Part shown: piece by piece, positions 8,951 through 18,335 of the stretch
Layout: every line of letters starts with the position of its first letter
Position numbering within the stretch: position 1 is the stretch's first letter
DNA from: Cellulomonas dongxiuzhuiae
GTDB taxonomy: Bacteria; Actinomycetota; Actinomycetes; Actinomycetales; Cellulomonadaceae
Length of the DNA: 64,000 bases
Assembly (NCBI RefSeq): GCF_018623035.1
Contig: NZ_CP076023.1
Coordinates: 930,001-994,000 of the forward strand
Direction: 5' to 3'
Made by a program: the position numbers and the translations under genes
Notes under the pieces: model-generated
Database searches by the model: none
What the model was told of the DNA's origin: nothing
The model's input: only the letters and a program-made list of their open reading frames with translations

Positions 8951-10399
8951 GTGGACGTGTCGACGACGGACGCGGGCGCCGGTGCGGTGGGCGTCGTCCG
9001 CCCGGCGGGTGCCGGGCAGGTCGTGCCGGTCGTGCCGTCGGACCCCGACGCCCCGGGCTGGGTGCGCCCCGCGCCGGACCGTGACGCCCTGCGCTGGGAC
9101 GCGCTGCTGGCCGGTGCGCTCTACCTGGGTGCGCTGCTGTCGATGGTCCTCGCGCGGGTCGCGGGCATGTACGAGGAGCCGGCACCGGGATGGCTCGGCG
9201 CGCTCCTGCTCGCGGCCGTCACCCTCCCGCTCGCCGTGCGCCGCCGGTGGCCGAGCGTCGTGCTGTGCGTCGTGGCCGCCGCGTTCATCGGCGCGCAGGT
9301 CCTGTACGTCCCCGAGACGCTGGTCTCCAACATCGCGCTGTTCTGCGCGATGTACACGGTCGGCGCCTGGGAGACGGACCGCCGCCGCGCCACCACGGTC
9401 CGCGCGGTCGTGGTCGTCGCGATGATCGTGTGGCTCTTCGTGGCCCTGTTCTGGGTGGCGACCGACCCGGAGACGGCCGAGCACCTGCCGGACCAGGCGG
9501 GGGTGTTCTCGCCGTTCGTGTCGTTCACGCTGCTGCAGCTGCTGACCAACGTCCTGTACTTCGCCGGCTCGTGGTTCTTCGGCGAGCACGCGTGGCGCTC
9601 GTCGCGCGAGCGGGCACGCACGGCGTGGCGCACGCACCTGCTGGTCGTCGAGCGGCGGCGCGCGGAGGAGCAGGCCGTCGCGCTCGAGCGCCTGCGCCTC
9701 GCGCGCGAGCTGCACGACGCGGTCGCGCACCACGTCTCGCTCATGGGCGTGCAGGCCGCGGCCGCGCGCACCGTCCTGGCGTCGGACCCGGTGCGTGCCG
9801 CGGACGCGCTGGGCCACGTCGAGGAGGCCGCGCGGGAGGCCGTGCGCGAGCTGCACGGGATCCTGGGCATGCTGCGCGACGCCCCCGGCGCGACCGGCGG
9901 CGGGGCGGCCGGGGCGTCGTCCGACGACGCGCTCGCGTCCCTCGACGTCGGGGGCCTGCCGGGGCTCGTCGAGCGGGCGCGGGCCGGCGGGCTGCAGGTC
10001 GTGTACCAGGAGGTCGGCGAGCCGCACCGGCTGCGGCCGTTGGCGTCGCTCAACCTGTACCGGATCGCGCAGGAGGCGTTGACGAACACGCGCAAGCACG
10101 CCGGGCAGGGTGCGCGCGCCGACGTGCGGCTGCGCTGGCTGGCCGACGACGTCGAGCTCGAGGTGTCCGACGACGGCGGCACGGGGCGCCGCACGGGTGC
10201 GGTCCCGTCGTCCGGGCTGGGGATCGTCGGGATGCGCGAGCGGGTGGCCGCCGACGGCGGGACGTTCGAGGCGACGCGGCGCCGGTCCGGCGGGTTCGTG
10301 GTGCGGGTGCGGCTGCCGCTGGCGGTGTCGGACCCCCGCGCGTCCGGCCGCCGGGGACAGGTGCCGGACGGCCACCTCGGGACGCAGGAGCAGGGATGA
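8951..10399 (+). CDS. Two-component sensor histidine kinase, HisKA_3 (NarL partner) family
   Basis: A membrane sensor kinase of 482 residues. Four to five hydrophobic segments (about 50-72, 80-95, 102-118, 125-138, 150-170) and one near 190-208 form the input region, with little extracytoplasmic sequence. The dimerisation/phosphoacceptor helix L-A-R-E-L-H-D-A-V-A-H-H carries His255. An N-box (Q-E-A-L-T-N-T-R-K-H) and a G-box with D-D-G-G complete the ATPase. The GTG at 8951 has GGAG 5 nt upstream; a GTG at 8945 would overlap the ispE stop. The next gene overlaps by 4 nt and encodes the response regulator. Short-loop kinases of this type often sense membrane stress or cell-wall drugs. Confidence 0.9.
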   Translation: MDVSTTDAGAGAVGVVRPAGAGQVVPVVPSDPDAPGWVRPAPDRDALRWDALLAGALYLGALLSMVLARVAGMYEEPAPGWLGALLLAAVTLPLAVRRRWPSVVLCVVAAAFIGAQVLYVPETLVSNIALFCAMYTVGAWETDRRRATTVRAVVVVAMIVWLFVALFWVATDPETAEHLPDQAGVFSPFVSFTLLQLLTNVLYFAGSWFFGEHAWRSSRERARTAWRTHLLVVERRRAEEQAVALERLRLARELHDAVAHHVSLMGVQAAAARTVLASDPVRAADALGHVEEAAREAVRELHGILGMLRDAPGATGGGAAGASSDDALASLDVGGLPGLVERARAGGLQVVYQEVGEPHRLRPLASLNLYRIAQEALTNTRKHAGQGARADVRLRWLADDVELEVSDDGGTGRRTGAVPSSGLGIVGMRERVAADGGTFEATRRRSGGFVVRVRLPLAVSDPRASGRRGQVPDGHLGTQEQG

Positions 10400-11055
10400 C
10401 GGCGACCGTGCGGGTCGTGCTCGTGGACGACCAGGCGCTGCTGCGGGCGGGCATCGGCACGATCCTGTCGGCGCACCCGGGCATCGAGGTGGTCGGCGAG
10501 GCCGGCACCGGGACGCAGGCCCTCGAGGTCGTGCGCGCGACGCGTCCCGACGTCGTGTGCATGGACGTGCAGATGCCGGACATGGACGGGCTGGAGGCGA
10601 CGCGCCGCATCGTGGCCGACCCCGACCTGCTCGCGGCGGTCGTCGTCCTGACGACCTTCAACCGCGAGGACTACCTCGTCGAGGCCCTGCACGCCGGGGC
10701 GGTCGGCTACCTGCTCAAGACGTCGCGGCCGGAGCAGCTCACGGAGGCCGTCCTGAGCGCCGCGGCCGGTGAGGGGCTGCTGTCGCCGGAGGTGACGCGG
10801 GCCGTCATCGCGCGCGCGGTGGCCGACCGTCGACCCGCTCGACCCGCACCTCGACCCGTCGTGCCGCTGACCGAGCGCGAGCAGGAGGTGCTGACGCTGA
10901 TCGCCCGCGGGCTCAACAACGACGAGATCGCCGCCGAGCTCTTCGTCAGCCGCGCGACCGTCAAGACCCATGTGTCGAACGTGCTGGCGAAGCTGGCGCT
11001 GCGGGACCGCGTGCAGGCCGTCGTGTACGCGCACGAGCACGGGCTGACCGGCTGA
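10396..11055 (+). CDS. Response regulator, NarL/FixJ family
   Basis: A 219-residue DNA-binding response regulator. The receiver domain (about 1-120) has acidic residues D11/D12, phospho-acceptor Asp57 in V-V-C-M-D-V-Q-M-P, and Lys in Y-L-L-K-T. A LuxR-type HTH (about 155-215) reads L-T-E-R-E-Q-E-V-L ... S-R-A-T-V-K-T-H-V-S-N-V-L-A-K. It overlaps the kinase gene by ATGA, so the two are translated together, and it probably controls the ABC exporter that follows. Confidence 0.94.
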   Translation: MTATVRVVLVDDQALLRAGIGTILSAHPGIEVVGEAGTGTQALEVVRATRPDVVCMDVQMPDMDGLEATRRIVADPDLLAAVVVLTTFNREDYLVEALHAGAVGYLLKTSRPEQLTEAVLSAAAGEGLLSPEVTRAVIARAVADRRPARPAPRPVVPLTEREQEVLTLIARGLNNDEIAAELFVSRATVKTHVSNVLAKLALRDRVQAVVYAHEHGLTG

Positions 11056-11061
11056 GGCCTC

Positions 11062-11087
11062 GCGTCTCCGTCCCGGGACGGAGACGC
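11062..11087 (+). terminator. Perfect 26-nt palindrome after the two-component operon
   Basis: GCGTCTCCGTCCC followed by its exact reverse complement forms an 11-bp stem with a CCGG loop, 6 nt after the response-regulator stop. It is best read as a terminator. It lies between the regulator and the ABC operon, so an operator role is also possible. Confidence 0.55.
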
Positions 11088-11129
11088 AGGATCGGCCGGG
11101 CGCCTGAGCCCTCGGGCCCGCCCACCGCC

Positions 11130-11135
11130 TAGCGT
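11130..11135 (+). promoter_or_regulatory. Candidate -10 box for the ABC exporter operon
   Basis: TAGCGT matches the TANNNT actinobacterial -10 and lies 51 nt before the ATG at 11187. The palindrome at 11062-11087 is upstream of it. Confidence 0.35.
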
Positions 11136-11186
11136 CGTTGCCAGGACGTCCGGGGCACCCGGACGGTGACGCGCAGGGGAGGGACG

Positions 11187-12095
11187 ATGCTCGAGCTGCA
11201 CGGGATCAGCCGGTCGTTCGGCGACCGGCTCGTGCTCGACGACGTGAGCTTCACGGTCGGTCGAGGCAGGCTCACGGGGTTCGTCGGCGGCAACGGCGCC
11301 GGGAAGACGACGACGATGCGCATCATCCTCGGTGTGCTGGCGGCGCACGGGGGGACCGTCACGGTCGACGGCGCGCCGGTCGCCGGTGCGCAGCGCGCGC
11401 GCTTCGGGTACATGCCGGAGGAGCGCGGGCTCTACCCGAAGATGCAGCTGGTCGAGCACCTGACGTACCTGGCGCGGCTGCACGGCTTCGACAAGCAGGG
11501 CGCGGCCGACCGCGCCGAGGCCCTCGTCGAGCGCCTGGGCCTGGCGCCACGCGCGAAGGACCCGGTGGAGAGCCTGTCGCTGGGCAACCAGCAGCGCGCG
11601 CAGGTCGCGGCGGCGCTCGTGCACGACCCGGAGATCCTCATCCTCGACGAGCCGTTCTCCGGGCTGGACCCGATGGCCGTCGAGGTCGTGCAGGGCGTGC
11701 TCGCCGAGCGTGCCGCGCAGGGCGCGCCCGTCCTGTTCTCGTCGCACCAGCTCGACGTCGTGGAGCGGCTGTGCGACGACCTCGTCATCATCGCGGGCGG
11801 CAAGGTCGCGGCTGCCGGGACGCGCGAGGAGCTGCGCACCCGGTTCGGCCAGGAGCGCCACGAGATCGTCGCCGCCGGCGACATGGGCTGGCTGCGGGAC
11901 GTGCCCGGCGTGCGGGTCGACGAGCTCGCCGCCGGGTCCGCGGTGTTCGAGGCGTCGCAGGAGGTCGCGCAGCACGTGCTGACGTCCGCGCTCACGCGGG
12001 GCCCGGTGCACGCCTTCACACCCCTGCGGCCGTCCCTCGCGGAGATCTTCCGCGACGTCGTCGCCGACGAGCCCGACCTGGAAGAGGTGGCCTGA
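11187..12095 (+). CDS. ABC transporter ATP-binding protein (drug/Na+ exporter type)
   Basis: A 302-residue ATPase subunit of an ABC-2 exporter. Walker A is G-G-N-G-A-G-K-T-T (about 34-42). The signature motif is L-S-L-G-N-Q-Q-R, and Walker B is I-L-I-L-D-E-P-F-S-G-L-D. A C-terminal extension after residue 210 (DUF4162-like) is usual for NatA/CcmA-type proteins. The ATG at 11187 is chosen for the GGGGAGGG ribosome binding site at 11176-11183, over a GTG 21 nt upstream. The permease gene starts on the last base of its stop codon (TGATG), so the two form one complex. Confidence 0.93.
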   Translation: MLELHGISRSFGDRLVLDDVSFTVGRGRLTGFVGGNGAGKTTTMRIILGVLAAHGGTVTVDGAPVAGAQRARFGYMPEERGLYPKMQLVEHLTYLARLHGFDKQGAADRAEALVERLGLAPRAKDPVESLSLGNQQRAQVAAALVHDPEILILDEPFSGLDPMAVEVVQGVLAERAAQGAPVLFSSHQLDVVERLCDDLVIIAGGKVAAAGTREELRTRFGQERHEIVAAGDMGWLRDVPGVRVDELAAGSAVFEASQEVAQHVLTSALTRGPVHAFTPLRPSLAEIFRDVVADEPDLEEVA

Positions 12096-13210
12096 TGAAC
12101 GCCCGAACCCCGGCCCCCACGCCGCTGTCGCTGGGGCGCGCCGCGCTCCTCGTCGCCGAGCGCGAGATCACGTCGCAGGTCCGCACGAAGTCGTTCCTCG
12201 TCTCCACCGCGGTGCTCCTGGTGGGTGTCCTCGCGGCGATCGTCCTGAGCTCGTTCCTCGCTGGTCGCGAGAGCGGCGACGTGCCCGTCGCGGTGGTCGA
12301 GTCCGTCGCGGGGGAGCTCCCCACGACCGACGGACTGGCGCTGAGCGACGTGCCCGACCGGGCCGCGGCCGAGCAGGCCGTGCGGGACGGCGACGTGGAC
12401 GCCGCCGTCGTGCCCGGCGACGGACCGCTCGGCGTCGAGGTGCTGGCGATGGACGGTGCGCCGGGCGCGCTCCTGGGCGCGCTCACCCAGGCGCCGGAGG
12501 TCGTGCTGCTCGACCCCGCGGCCGCCGACGGCGGCGTCCGCTACGTCGTGACGTTCGCGTTCGGCCTGGTGTTCATGATGTCGGCCATCGGCTTCGGCGC
12601 CACGATCGCGCAGAACACCGTGACGGAGAAGCAGACCAGGATCGTCGAGATCCTGCTCTCCGCGGTCCCCGCGCGGGCGCTGCTCGCGGGCAAGATCCTC
12701 GGCAACTCGGCGCTGGCGCTGGGGCAGACGGCGGCGATCGCCGCGGTCTCGGTGCTGGCGCTGGTCGTCACCGGGCAGGACGACCTGCTGACGATGATCG
12801 GCATGCCCGTCGTGTGGTTCGTCGTGTTCTTCGCGCTCGGCTTCGTCCTGCTCGCCTCGGTGTTCGCCGCCAGCGCGTCCCTGGTCTCGCGCATCGAGGA
12901 CACCGGTGTCGTGCTGCAGCCCGCGATGTGGCTGACGATGCTGCCGTACTTCCTCATCGTCTTCTTCAACGACAACACGGTCGTCCTGACCGTCATGTCG
13001 TACGTGCCGTTCTCGGCGCCGGTCGGGATGCCCGTGCGGCTGTTCCTCGGTGAGGCGGCGTGGTGGGAGCCGCTGCTGTCGCTGGCGGTGCTCGCGGCGG
13101 CGTGCGCCCTCGTGATCGCGGTGGCGGCGCGGATCTACGAGCGGTCCCTGCTGCGCATGGGCGCCCGGGTCAAGGTCGGCGAGGTGCTGCGCGCCGGCAC
13201 CGCGGGCTGA
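12095..13210 (+). CDS. ABC-2 type permease (NatB-like)
   Basis: A 371-residue membrane subunit. There is one transmembrane helix near 32-52, then an extracytoplasmic domain (about 55-145), then five helices (about 148-172, 200-226, 232-262, 275-300, 325-348). This is the typical ABC-2/NatB topology. The motif E-K-Q-T-R-I-V-E-I-L-L-S-A at the cytoplasmic face is characteristic. The gene is translationally coupled to the ATPase. With the two-component system upstream it resembles regulated exporters for antimicrobial peptides or sodium; the substrate cannot be read from sequence. Confidence 0.9.
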   Translation: MNARTPAPTPLSLGRAALLVAEREITSQVRTKSFLVSTAVLLVGVLAAIVLSSFLAGRESGDVPVAVVESVAGELPTTDGLALSDVPDRAAAEQAVRDGDVDAAVVPGDGPLGVEVLAMDGAPGALLGALTQAPEVVLLDPAAADGGVRYVVTFAFGLVFMMSAIGFGATIAQNTVTEKQTRIVEILLSAVPARALLAGKILGNSALALGQTAAIAAVSVLALVVTGQDDLLTMIGMPVVWFVVFFALGFVLLASVFAASASLVSRIEDTGVVLQPAMWLTMLPYFLIVFFNDNTVVLTVMSYVPFSAPVGMPVRLFLGEAAWWEPLLSLAVLAAACALVIAVAARIYERSLLRMGARVKVGEVLRAGTAG

Positions 13211-13214
13211 GGAC

Positions 13215-13271
13215 GGGCGCCCCGCGCCGCGGACGTCACAGTGTCACGTGGCGACCCGCGGCGGGGCGCCC
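13215..13271 (+). terminator. 11-bp inverted repeat after the ABC permease
   Basis: GGGCGCCCCGC (13215-13225) pairs with GCGGGGCGCCC (13261-13271) around a 35-nt spacer, just after the stop at 13210. It is a plausible terminator for the exporter operon. Confidence 0.4.
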
Positions 13272-13340
13272 GGCCCAGGTGTGGCAGGGTCGGGAGGGTG
13301 CAGGCCCCCGCCTGCACATCGAACACCAGGAGATGCACCG

Positions 13341-14135
13341 ATGACCGACGTGATCTCGTCCCGCTCGGACCCGCAGGTCCAGCGGATCGACGACCTCGTG
13401 CGCCGCCCGCGGGCGGCCACCCGCACCCTGCTCGTGGAGGACCCGGAGCCGCTCGCGCACGCGCTGACCGCGGGCGTGGAGATCCTCGGGATCTACGCGG
13501 TCGAGGGTGCCGACGTGGGCCCGGAGCTGGGCGCGGCCGCCCGTACCCGTGGCGTGACGGTGCAGGAGATCGCCACCCCGCTGTGGAACGAGCTGTTCCG
13601 CGGCGACCGCAAGCCCGACGTCGTGGGCGTCGCCAAGACGCCGCGGCCCGCGCAGCTCGCGGACCTCGCGGAGCGCCCGGGCGACGTCGTCGTGCTCGAC
13701 GGCGTGCGCATCGTGGGCAACATCGGCGCGGCGGTGCGCACGGCGTACGCGCTGGGCGCGGCGGGCGTCGTGCTCGTCGACAGCGACCTGGCGCACCCGC
13801 TGGACCGGCGCGTCGTGCGTGCGAGCCGCGGCTACGTGTTCTCGCTGCCGGTGGTGCTGGCGTCCCGCGAGGAGGCCGTTGTCGGCCTGCGGGAGCTGGA
13901 CCTGCCGAGCGTCGCGTTCGACGCGGGCGGCGAGCTCGTGACGGCGGACCTGGCGGGGCTCGCACAGCGGCTGCTGCTCGTGTTCGGCAGCGAGAAGCGG
14001 GGCGCGTCGGCGGAGCTGACGGAGGGTGCGCGGACCGTGTCGATCCCGATGCGCTCGTCGGCGGAGTCGCTCAACGTGTCGGTGGCGGTCGGCATCGCGC
14101 TGGGCGCACGCGCGGCGCGCAACCTCGCGTCCTGA
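13341..14135 (+). CDS. 23S rRNA 2'-O-methyltransferase, thiostrepton/nosiheptide-resistance (Tsr/NHR) type
   Basis: A 264-residue SpoU/TrmH-class (SPOUT) methyltransferase. The N-terminal RNA-binding domain (S-D-P-Q-V-Q-R-I ... L-V-E-D-P-E-P-L) and the C-terminal domain closely resemble Streptomyces azureus Tsr as I recall it. Shared stretches include G-D-V-V-V-L-D-G-V-x-I-V-G-N-I-G, R-A-S-R-G-Y-V-F-S-L-P-V-V and E-S-L-N-V-S-V. Family catalytic residues are present: N127, R133, E218 and N245. Tsr methylates the 2'-OH of A1067 in the GTPase-centre RNA and blocks thiopeptide binding. The ATG at 13341 has AGGAG 8 nt upstream. A housekeeping role on another rRNA or tRNA site is the main alternative. 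Confidence 0.85.
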   Translation: MTDVISSRSDPQVQRIDDLVRRPRAATRTLLVEDPEPLAHALTAGVEILGIYAVEGADVGPELGAAARTRGVTVQEIATPLWNELFRGDRKPDVVGVAKTPRPAQLADLAERPGDVVVLDGVRIVGNIGAAVRTAYALGAAGVVLVDSDLAHPLDRRVVRASRGYVFSLPVVLASREEAVVGLRELDLPSVAFDAGGELVTADLAGLAQRLLLVFGSEKRGASAELTEGARTVSIPMRSSAESLNVSVAVGIALGARAARNLAS

Positions 14136-14178
14136 GGCGGTGAACCCCGGCCCGGCCCGGCTCTTGACGGGCTGGTCA

Positions 14179-14220
14179 CCGGGCGCAACACTTAGGTAAT
14201 CACCTAAGTGTTGCGCCCGG
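14179..14220. promoter_or_regulatory. Long palindromic operator, probable ArsR-type repressor site
   Basis: CCGGGCGCAACACTTAGGT (14179-14197) and its exact reverse complement (14202-14220) flank AATC. The 19-bp arms are perfect. The core TTAGGT-N4-ACCTAA fits ArsR-family operators. TTGACG (14164-14169) lies just upstream, and the right arm runs into the GGAGG of the next gene, so a bound repressor would block promoter and leader. The likely binder is the ArsR protein encoded at 16546-16884. Confidence 0.75.
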
Positions 14221-14228
14221 AGGTCACC

Positions 14229-14699
14229 ATGAGCACCACCACGTCCCGCTCGACCGTCCACTCGACCTTCGTCGTCGAGCGCTCCTTCGACGTCCCCGTC
14301 GCCCGCGTCTGGGAGGCCTTCGCCGACCCCGTCCAGAAGCACGAGTGGTTCGGCACGAGCGACGACTGGACGACCGTCGAGGACACCGACGACTTCCGCG
14401 TCGGCGGGACCGCCGTGAGCGAGGGCGAGTTCCACGGGGGCCCGGTCAGCCGGTACGTCGCGACCTACACCGACCTCGTCGAGGCGCAGCGGATCGTCCT
14501 GACCTACGACATGTGGCTCGACGGCGCCCACATCTCCACGTCGCTGGCGACCTACGAGCTCGCGGCCGACGGTGAGAACCGCACGTCGCTGCGGTACACC
14601 GAGCAGGGCGCCCACCTCGACGGCCTCGACGACCCGGCGGGCCGCGAGGAGGGCATGCGCGGCATCTTCGACACCCTGGCGGCGTACCTGGCAGGCTGA
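14229..14699 (+). CDS. SRPBCC (AHSA1-like) domain protein
   Basis: A 156-residue protein of the START/AHSA1 fold. It has V-E-R-S-F-D-V-P-V-A-R-V-W-E-A-F at the start and K-H-E-W-F near residue 40, then ends in a long helix G-M-R-G-I-F-D-T-L. Such proteins bind small hydrophobic ligands and often pair with ArsR regulators in one operon. The ATG at 14229 has GGAGG 5 nt upstream; that site lies inside the end of the palindrome. The ABC-F gene follows 7 nt after its stop. The ligand is unknown. Confidence 0.85.
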   Translation: MSTTTSRSTVHSTFVVERSFDVPVARVWEAFADPVQKHEWFGTSDDWTTVEDTDDFRVGGTAVSEGEFHGGPVSRYVATYTDLVEAQRIVLTYDMWLDGAHISTSLATYELAADGENRTSLRYTEQGAHLDGLDDPAGREEGMRGIFDTLAAYLAG

Positions 14700-14706
14700 G
14701 CCACCT

Positions 14707-16542
<1,836 letters not shown>

Positions 16543-16545
16543 GCC

Positions 16546-16884
16546 GTGACCGCGCAGGTGGCGCCCGGCGCGGGCGAGGACCTGGACCGGGTGTTCCAGG
16601 CGCTGGCCGACGCCACGCGGCGGGCCGTCGTCGAGCGGCTCGCCCGCGGTCCCGCGTCGGTGAGCACGCTCGCGGAGCCGTTCGCGATGTCGCTGCCGAC
16701 CGTGGTGCAGCACCTGGGCGTCCTCGAGCGCGCGGGCGTCGTCGTCTCGGAGAAGACGGGCCGCGTGCGGACGTTCCGCCTCACGCCTGACGGCACCGCG
16801 ACGGCCCGGGCCTGGCTGGACCGCCACCGCCTCCCGGCGGAGCGTCGGCTGGACCGCCTCGGCGAGCACGTCGGCCGCGGCTGA
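16546..16884 (+). CDS. ArsR-family transcriptional regulator
   Basis: A 112-residue winged-helix repressor: V-F-Q-A-L-A-D-A-T-R-R-A-V-V-E-R-L, then S-V-S-T-L-A-E-P-F-A-M-S-L-P-T-V-V-Q-H-L-G-V-L-E as the recognition helix region. It lacks the metal-binding cysteines of ArsR/SmtB, as is usual in the SRPBCC-paired subgroup. The GTG start is 3 nt after the ABC-F stop, so it is the last gene of the SRPBCC - ABC-F - ArsR unit and probably represses it through the palindrome at 14179-14220. Confidence 0.9.
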   Translation: MTAQVAPGAGEDLDRVFQALADATRRAVVERLARGPASVSTLAEPFAMSLPTVVQHLGVLERAGVVVSEKTGRVRTFRLTPDGTATARAWLDRHRLPAERRLDRLGEHVGRG

Positions 16885-16917
16885 CGTCGCCGCGGTGCCT
16901 CAGGACGCGGCGAGGCC

Positions 16918-17436
16918 TCAGGACGCGTCGAACAGGGTGAGCACGTCGCGCAGCAGCTCCGCCAGGCGCTCGCGGTCGGCTTCCGGCAGGTCGCCGATGA
17001 GGCCGCGCTCGACGTCCAGGAGGTCGGCGAACGCGTCGTCGACCCGCTGCAGCCCTGCCGGAGTGAGCTGGACGAGGACACCCCGCCGGTCGTCCGGAGA
17101 CGGCCGCCGCTCGACGAGCCCCTGCTCGGCGAGGCGGTCGATGCGGTTGGTCATGGTGCCGCTCGTCACGAGCGTCTGGGTGAGCAGCGCGCCGGGGGAC
17201 ATCCGGTAGGGCTCCCCGGCCCGCCGCAGCGCCGCGAGCACGTCGAACTCCCAGGTCTCGAGCCCGTGCCGGGCGAACGCGCCGCGGCGCGCGAGGTCGA
17301 GGTGGCGCGCCAGCCTGCTGACGCGCGAGAGCACGGTCAGGGGCCGCACGTCCAGGTCCGGTCGCTCGCGCGCCCAGGCGAGGACGATGCGGTCGACCTC
17401 GTCGCGGGGCGGGCGGCCGGGGTCGGTCTCGGCCAT
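16918..17436 (-). CDS. MarR-family transcriptional regulator
   Basis: A 172-residue winged-helix regulator. The core is W-E-F-D-V-L-A-A-L-R-R-A-G, then T-L-V-T-S-G-T-M-T-N-R-I-D-R-L-A-E-Q-G-L-V-E-R (recognition helix), and the wing is S-P-D-D-R-R-G-V-L-V-Q-L-T. The ATG at 17436 is chosen as the first in-frame start before the family N-terminal helix. It converges on the ArsR gene. Its upstream region holds the palindromes TCGACGTCGA and AACGTT, which suits MarR autoregulation. Confidence 0.92.
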   Translation of the reverse strand: MAETDPGRPPRDEVDRIVLAWARERPDLDVRPLTVLSRVSRLARHLDLARRGAFARHGLETWEFDVLAALRRAGEPYRMSPGALLTQTLVTSGTMTNRIDRLAEQGLVERRPSPDDRRGVLVQLTPAGLQRVDDAFADLLDVERGLIGDLPEADRERLAELLRDVLTLFDAS

Positions 17437-17442
17437 GGTCGC

Positions 17443-17460
17443 AACGTTAGTCGACGTCGA
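17443..17460. promoter_or_regulatory. Palindromes before the MarR gene
   Basis: AACGTT (17443-17448) and the perfect 10-bp palindrome TCGACGTCGA (17451-17460) lie 7-24 nt upstream of the MarR start codon. Position and symmetry suit an autoregulatory operator, but the half-sites are short. Confidence 0.35.
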
Positions 17461-17510
17461 GAGACCTGGGCCGCGGGGCCGGTCCCGCCGCGCCCTGACG
17501 GACCGCGCCG

Positions 17511-18158
17511 CTACGGCGTCGTCGGCTTGGTCAGCTCCGGGCGACGCTCGAGCCCCTCGAGACCGTTCCACGCGAGGTTCACCAGGTGGGCCGCGACGTC
17601 CGTCTTGCGCGGGCTGCGCGCGTCGAGCCACCACTGGCCCGTCAGCGCGACCATCCCGACGAGCATCTGGGCGTACATGGGCGCCGCGCGCGGGTCGAGC
17701 CCCTGCTTCTTGAACTGCGCGCCCAGCAGGTGCTCGACCTGCGAGGCGACGTCGCCGATGAGGGACGAGAACGTGCCGGTGGCCTGCGCGACCGGCGAGT
17801 CGCGCACGAGGATGCGGAACCCGTCCTCGGACGTCTCGATGTAGGACAGCAGCGCCAGCGCCGTCCGCTCGACCATGACCTTGGGGTGCCCGCCCCCCTC
17901 GAGGGCGCCCGTCAGCGCGGTCGTCAGCGCCTGGATCTCGCGGTCGACGACGACCGCGTAGACGCCCTCCTTGCCGCCGAAGTGCTCGTACACGACGGGC
18001 TTGGAGACCTCCGCGCGGGCCGCGATCTCCTCGACCGACGTGTTGTCGAACCCCTTCTCCGCGAAGAGCCTGCGGGAGACGTCCAGCAGCTGCGCGCGTC
18101 GCTGGGTGCCGGTCATGCGCGCGCGGGACCGCTTGGAGTCGGAGACCATGAGCGCCAT
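17511..18158 (-). CDS. TetR/AcrR-family transcriptional regulator
   Basis: A 215-residue regulator. The N-terminal HTH (about 15-62) reads R-R-A-Q-L-L-D-V-S-R-R-L-F-A-E-K-G-F-D-N-T-S, then V-E-E-I-A-A-R-A-E-V-S-K-P-V-V-Y-E-H-F. The rest is a helical ligand/dimer domain with TetR_C-type W-W-L-D-A-R. The ATG at 18158 is preferred; another in-frame ATG is 9 nt further in. The target is unknown; the gene stands alone between MarR and a tRNA on the other strand. Confidence 0.92.
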   Translation of the reverse strand: MALMVSDSKRSRARMTGTQRRAQLLDVSRRLFAEKGFDNTSVEEIAARAEVSKPVVYEHFGGKEGVYAVVVDREIQALTTALTGALEGGGHPKVMVERTALALLSYIETSEDGFRILVRDSPVAQATGTFSSLIGDVASQVEHLLGAQFKKQGLDPRAAPMYAQMLVGMVALTGQWWLDARSPRKTDVAAHLVNLAWNGLEGLERRPELTKPTTP

Positions 18159-18242
18159 TGTGCCGTGCGGGGCGTCGCGTCGTGCACACCCCCTCGGGCG
18201 CCGGTGGGCCGCCGCCCGGGACCTGGCAGACTGAGGCGCCGA

Positions 18243-18314
18243 TCCGCCCTGGTGTAACGGCAGCACGCCGGCCTTTGGAGCCGTGCAGTCCAGGTTCGAA
18301 TCCTGGGGGCGGAG
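18243..18314 (+). tRNA. tRNA-Gln (anticodon TTG)
   Basis: A 72-nt cloverleaf. The acceptor stem TCCGCCC pairs with GGGCGGA. The anticodon loop is CTTTGGA with TTG (reads CAA) and the T-loop is GTTCGAATC. CCA is not encoded. The outer base pair of the anticodon stem appears to be a C-T mismatch. Confidence 0.95.
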
Positions 18315-18335
18315 CCCGTGCCGCGTGGCGTCCGG

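Noticed and set aside
13248..13340. Upstream extension of the Tsr-type gene to a start at 13248
   Set aside because: The extra residues are low-complexity Gly/Pro/Arg, while the ATG at 13341 has a good ribosome binding site and matches the family N-terminus.
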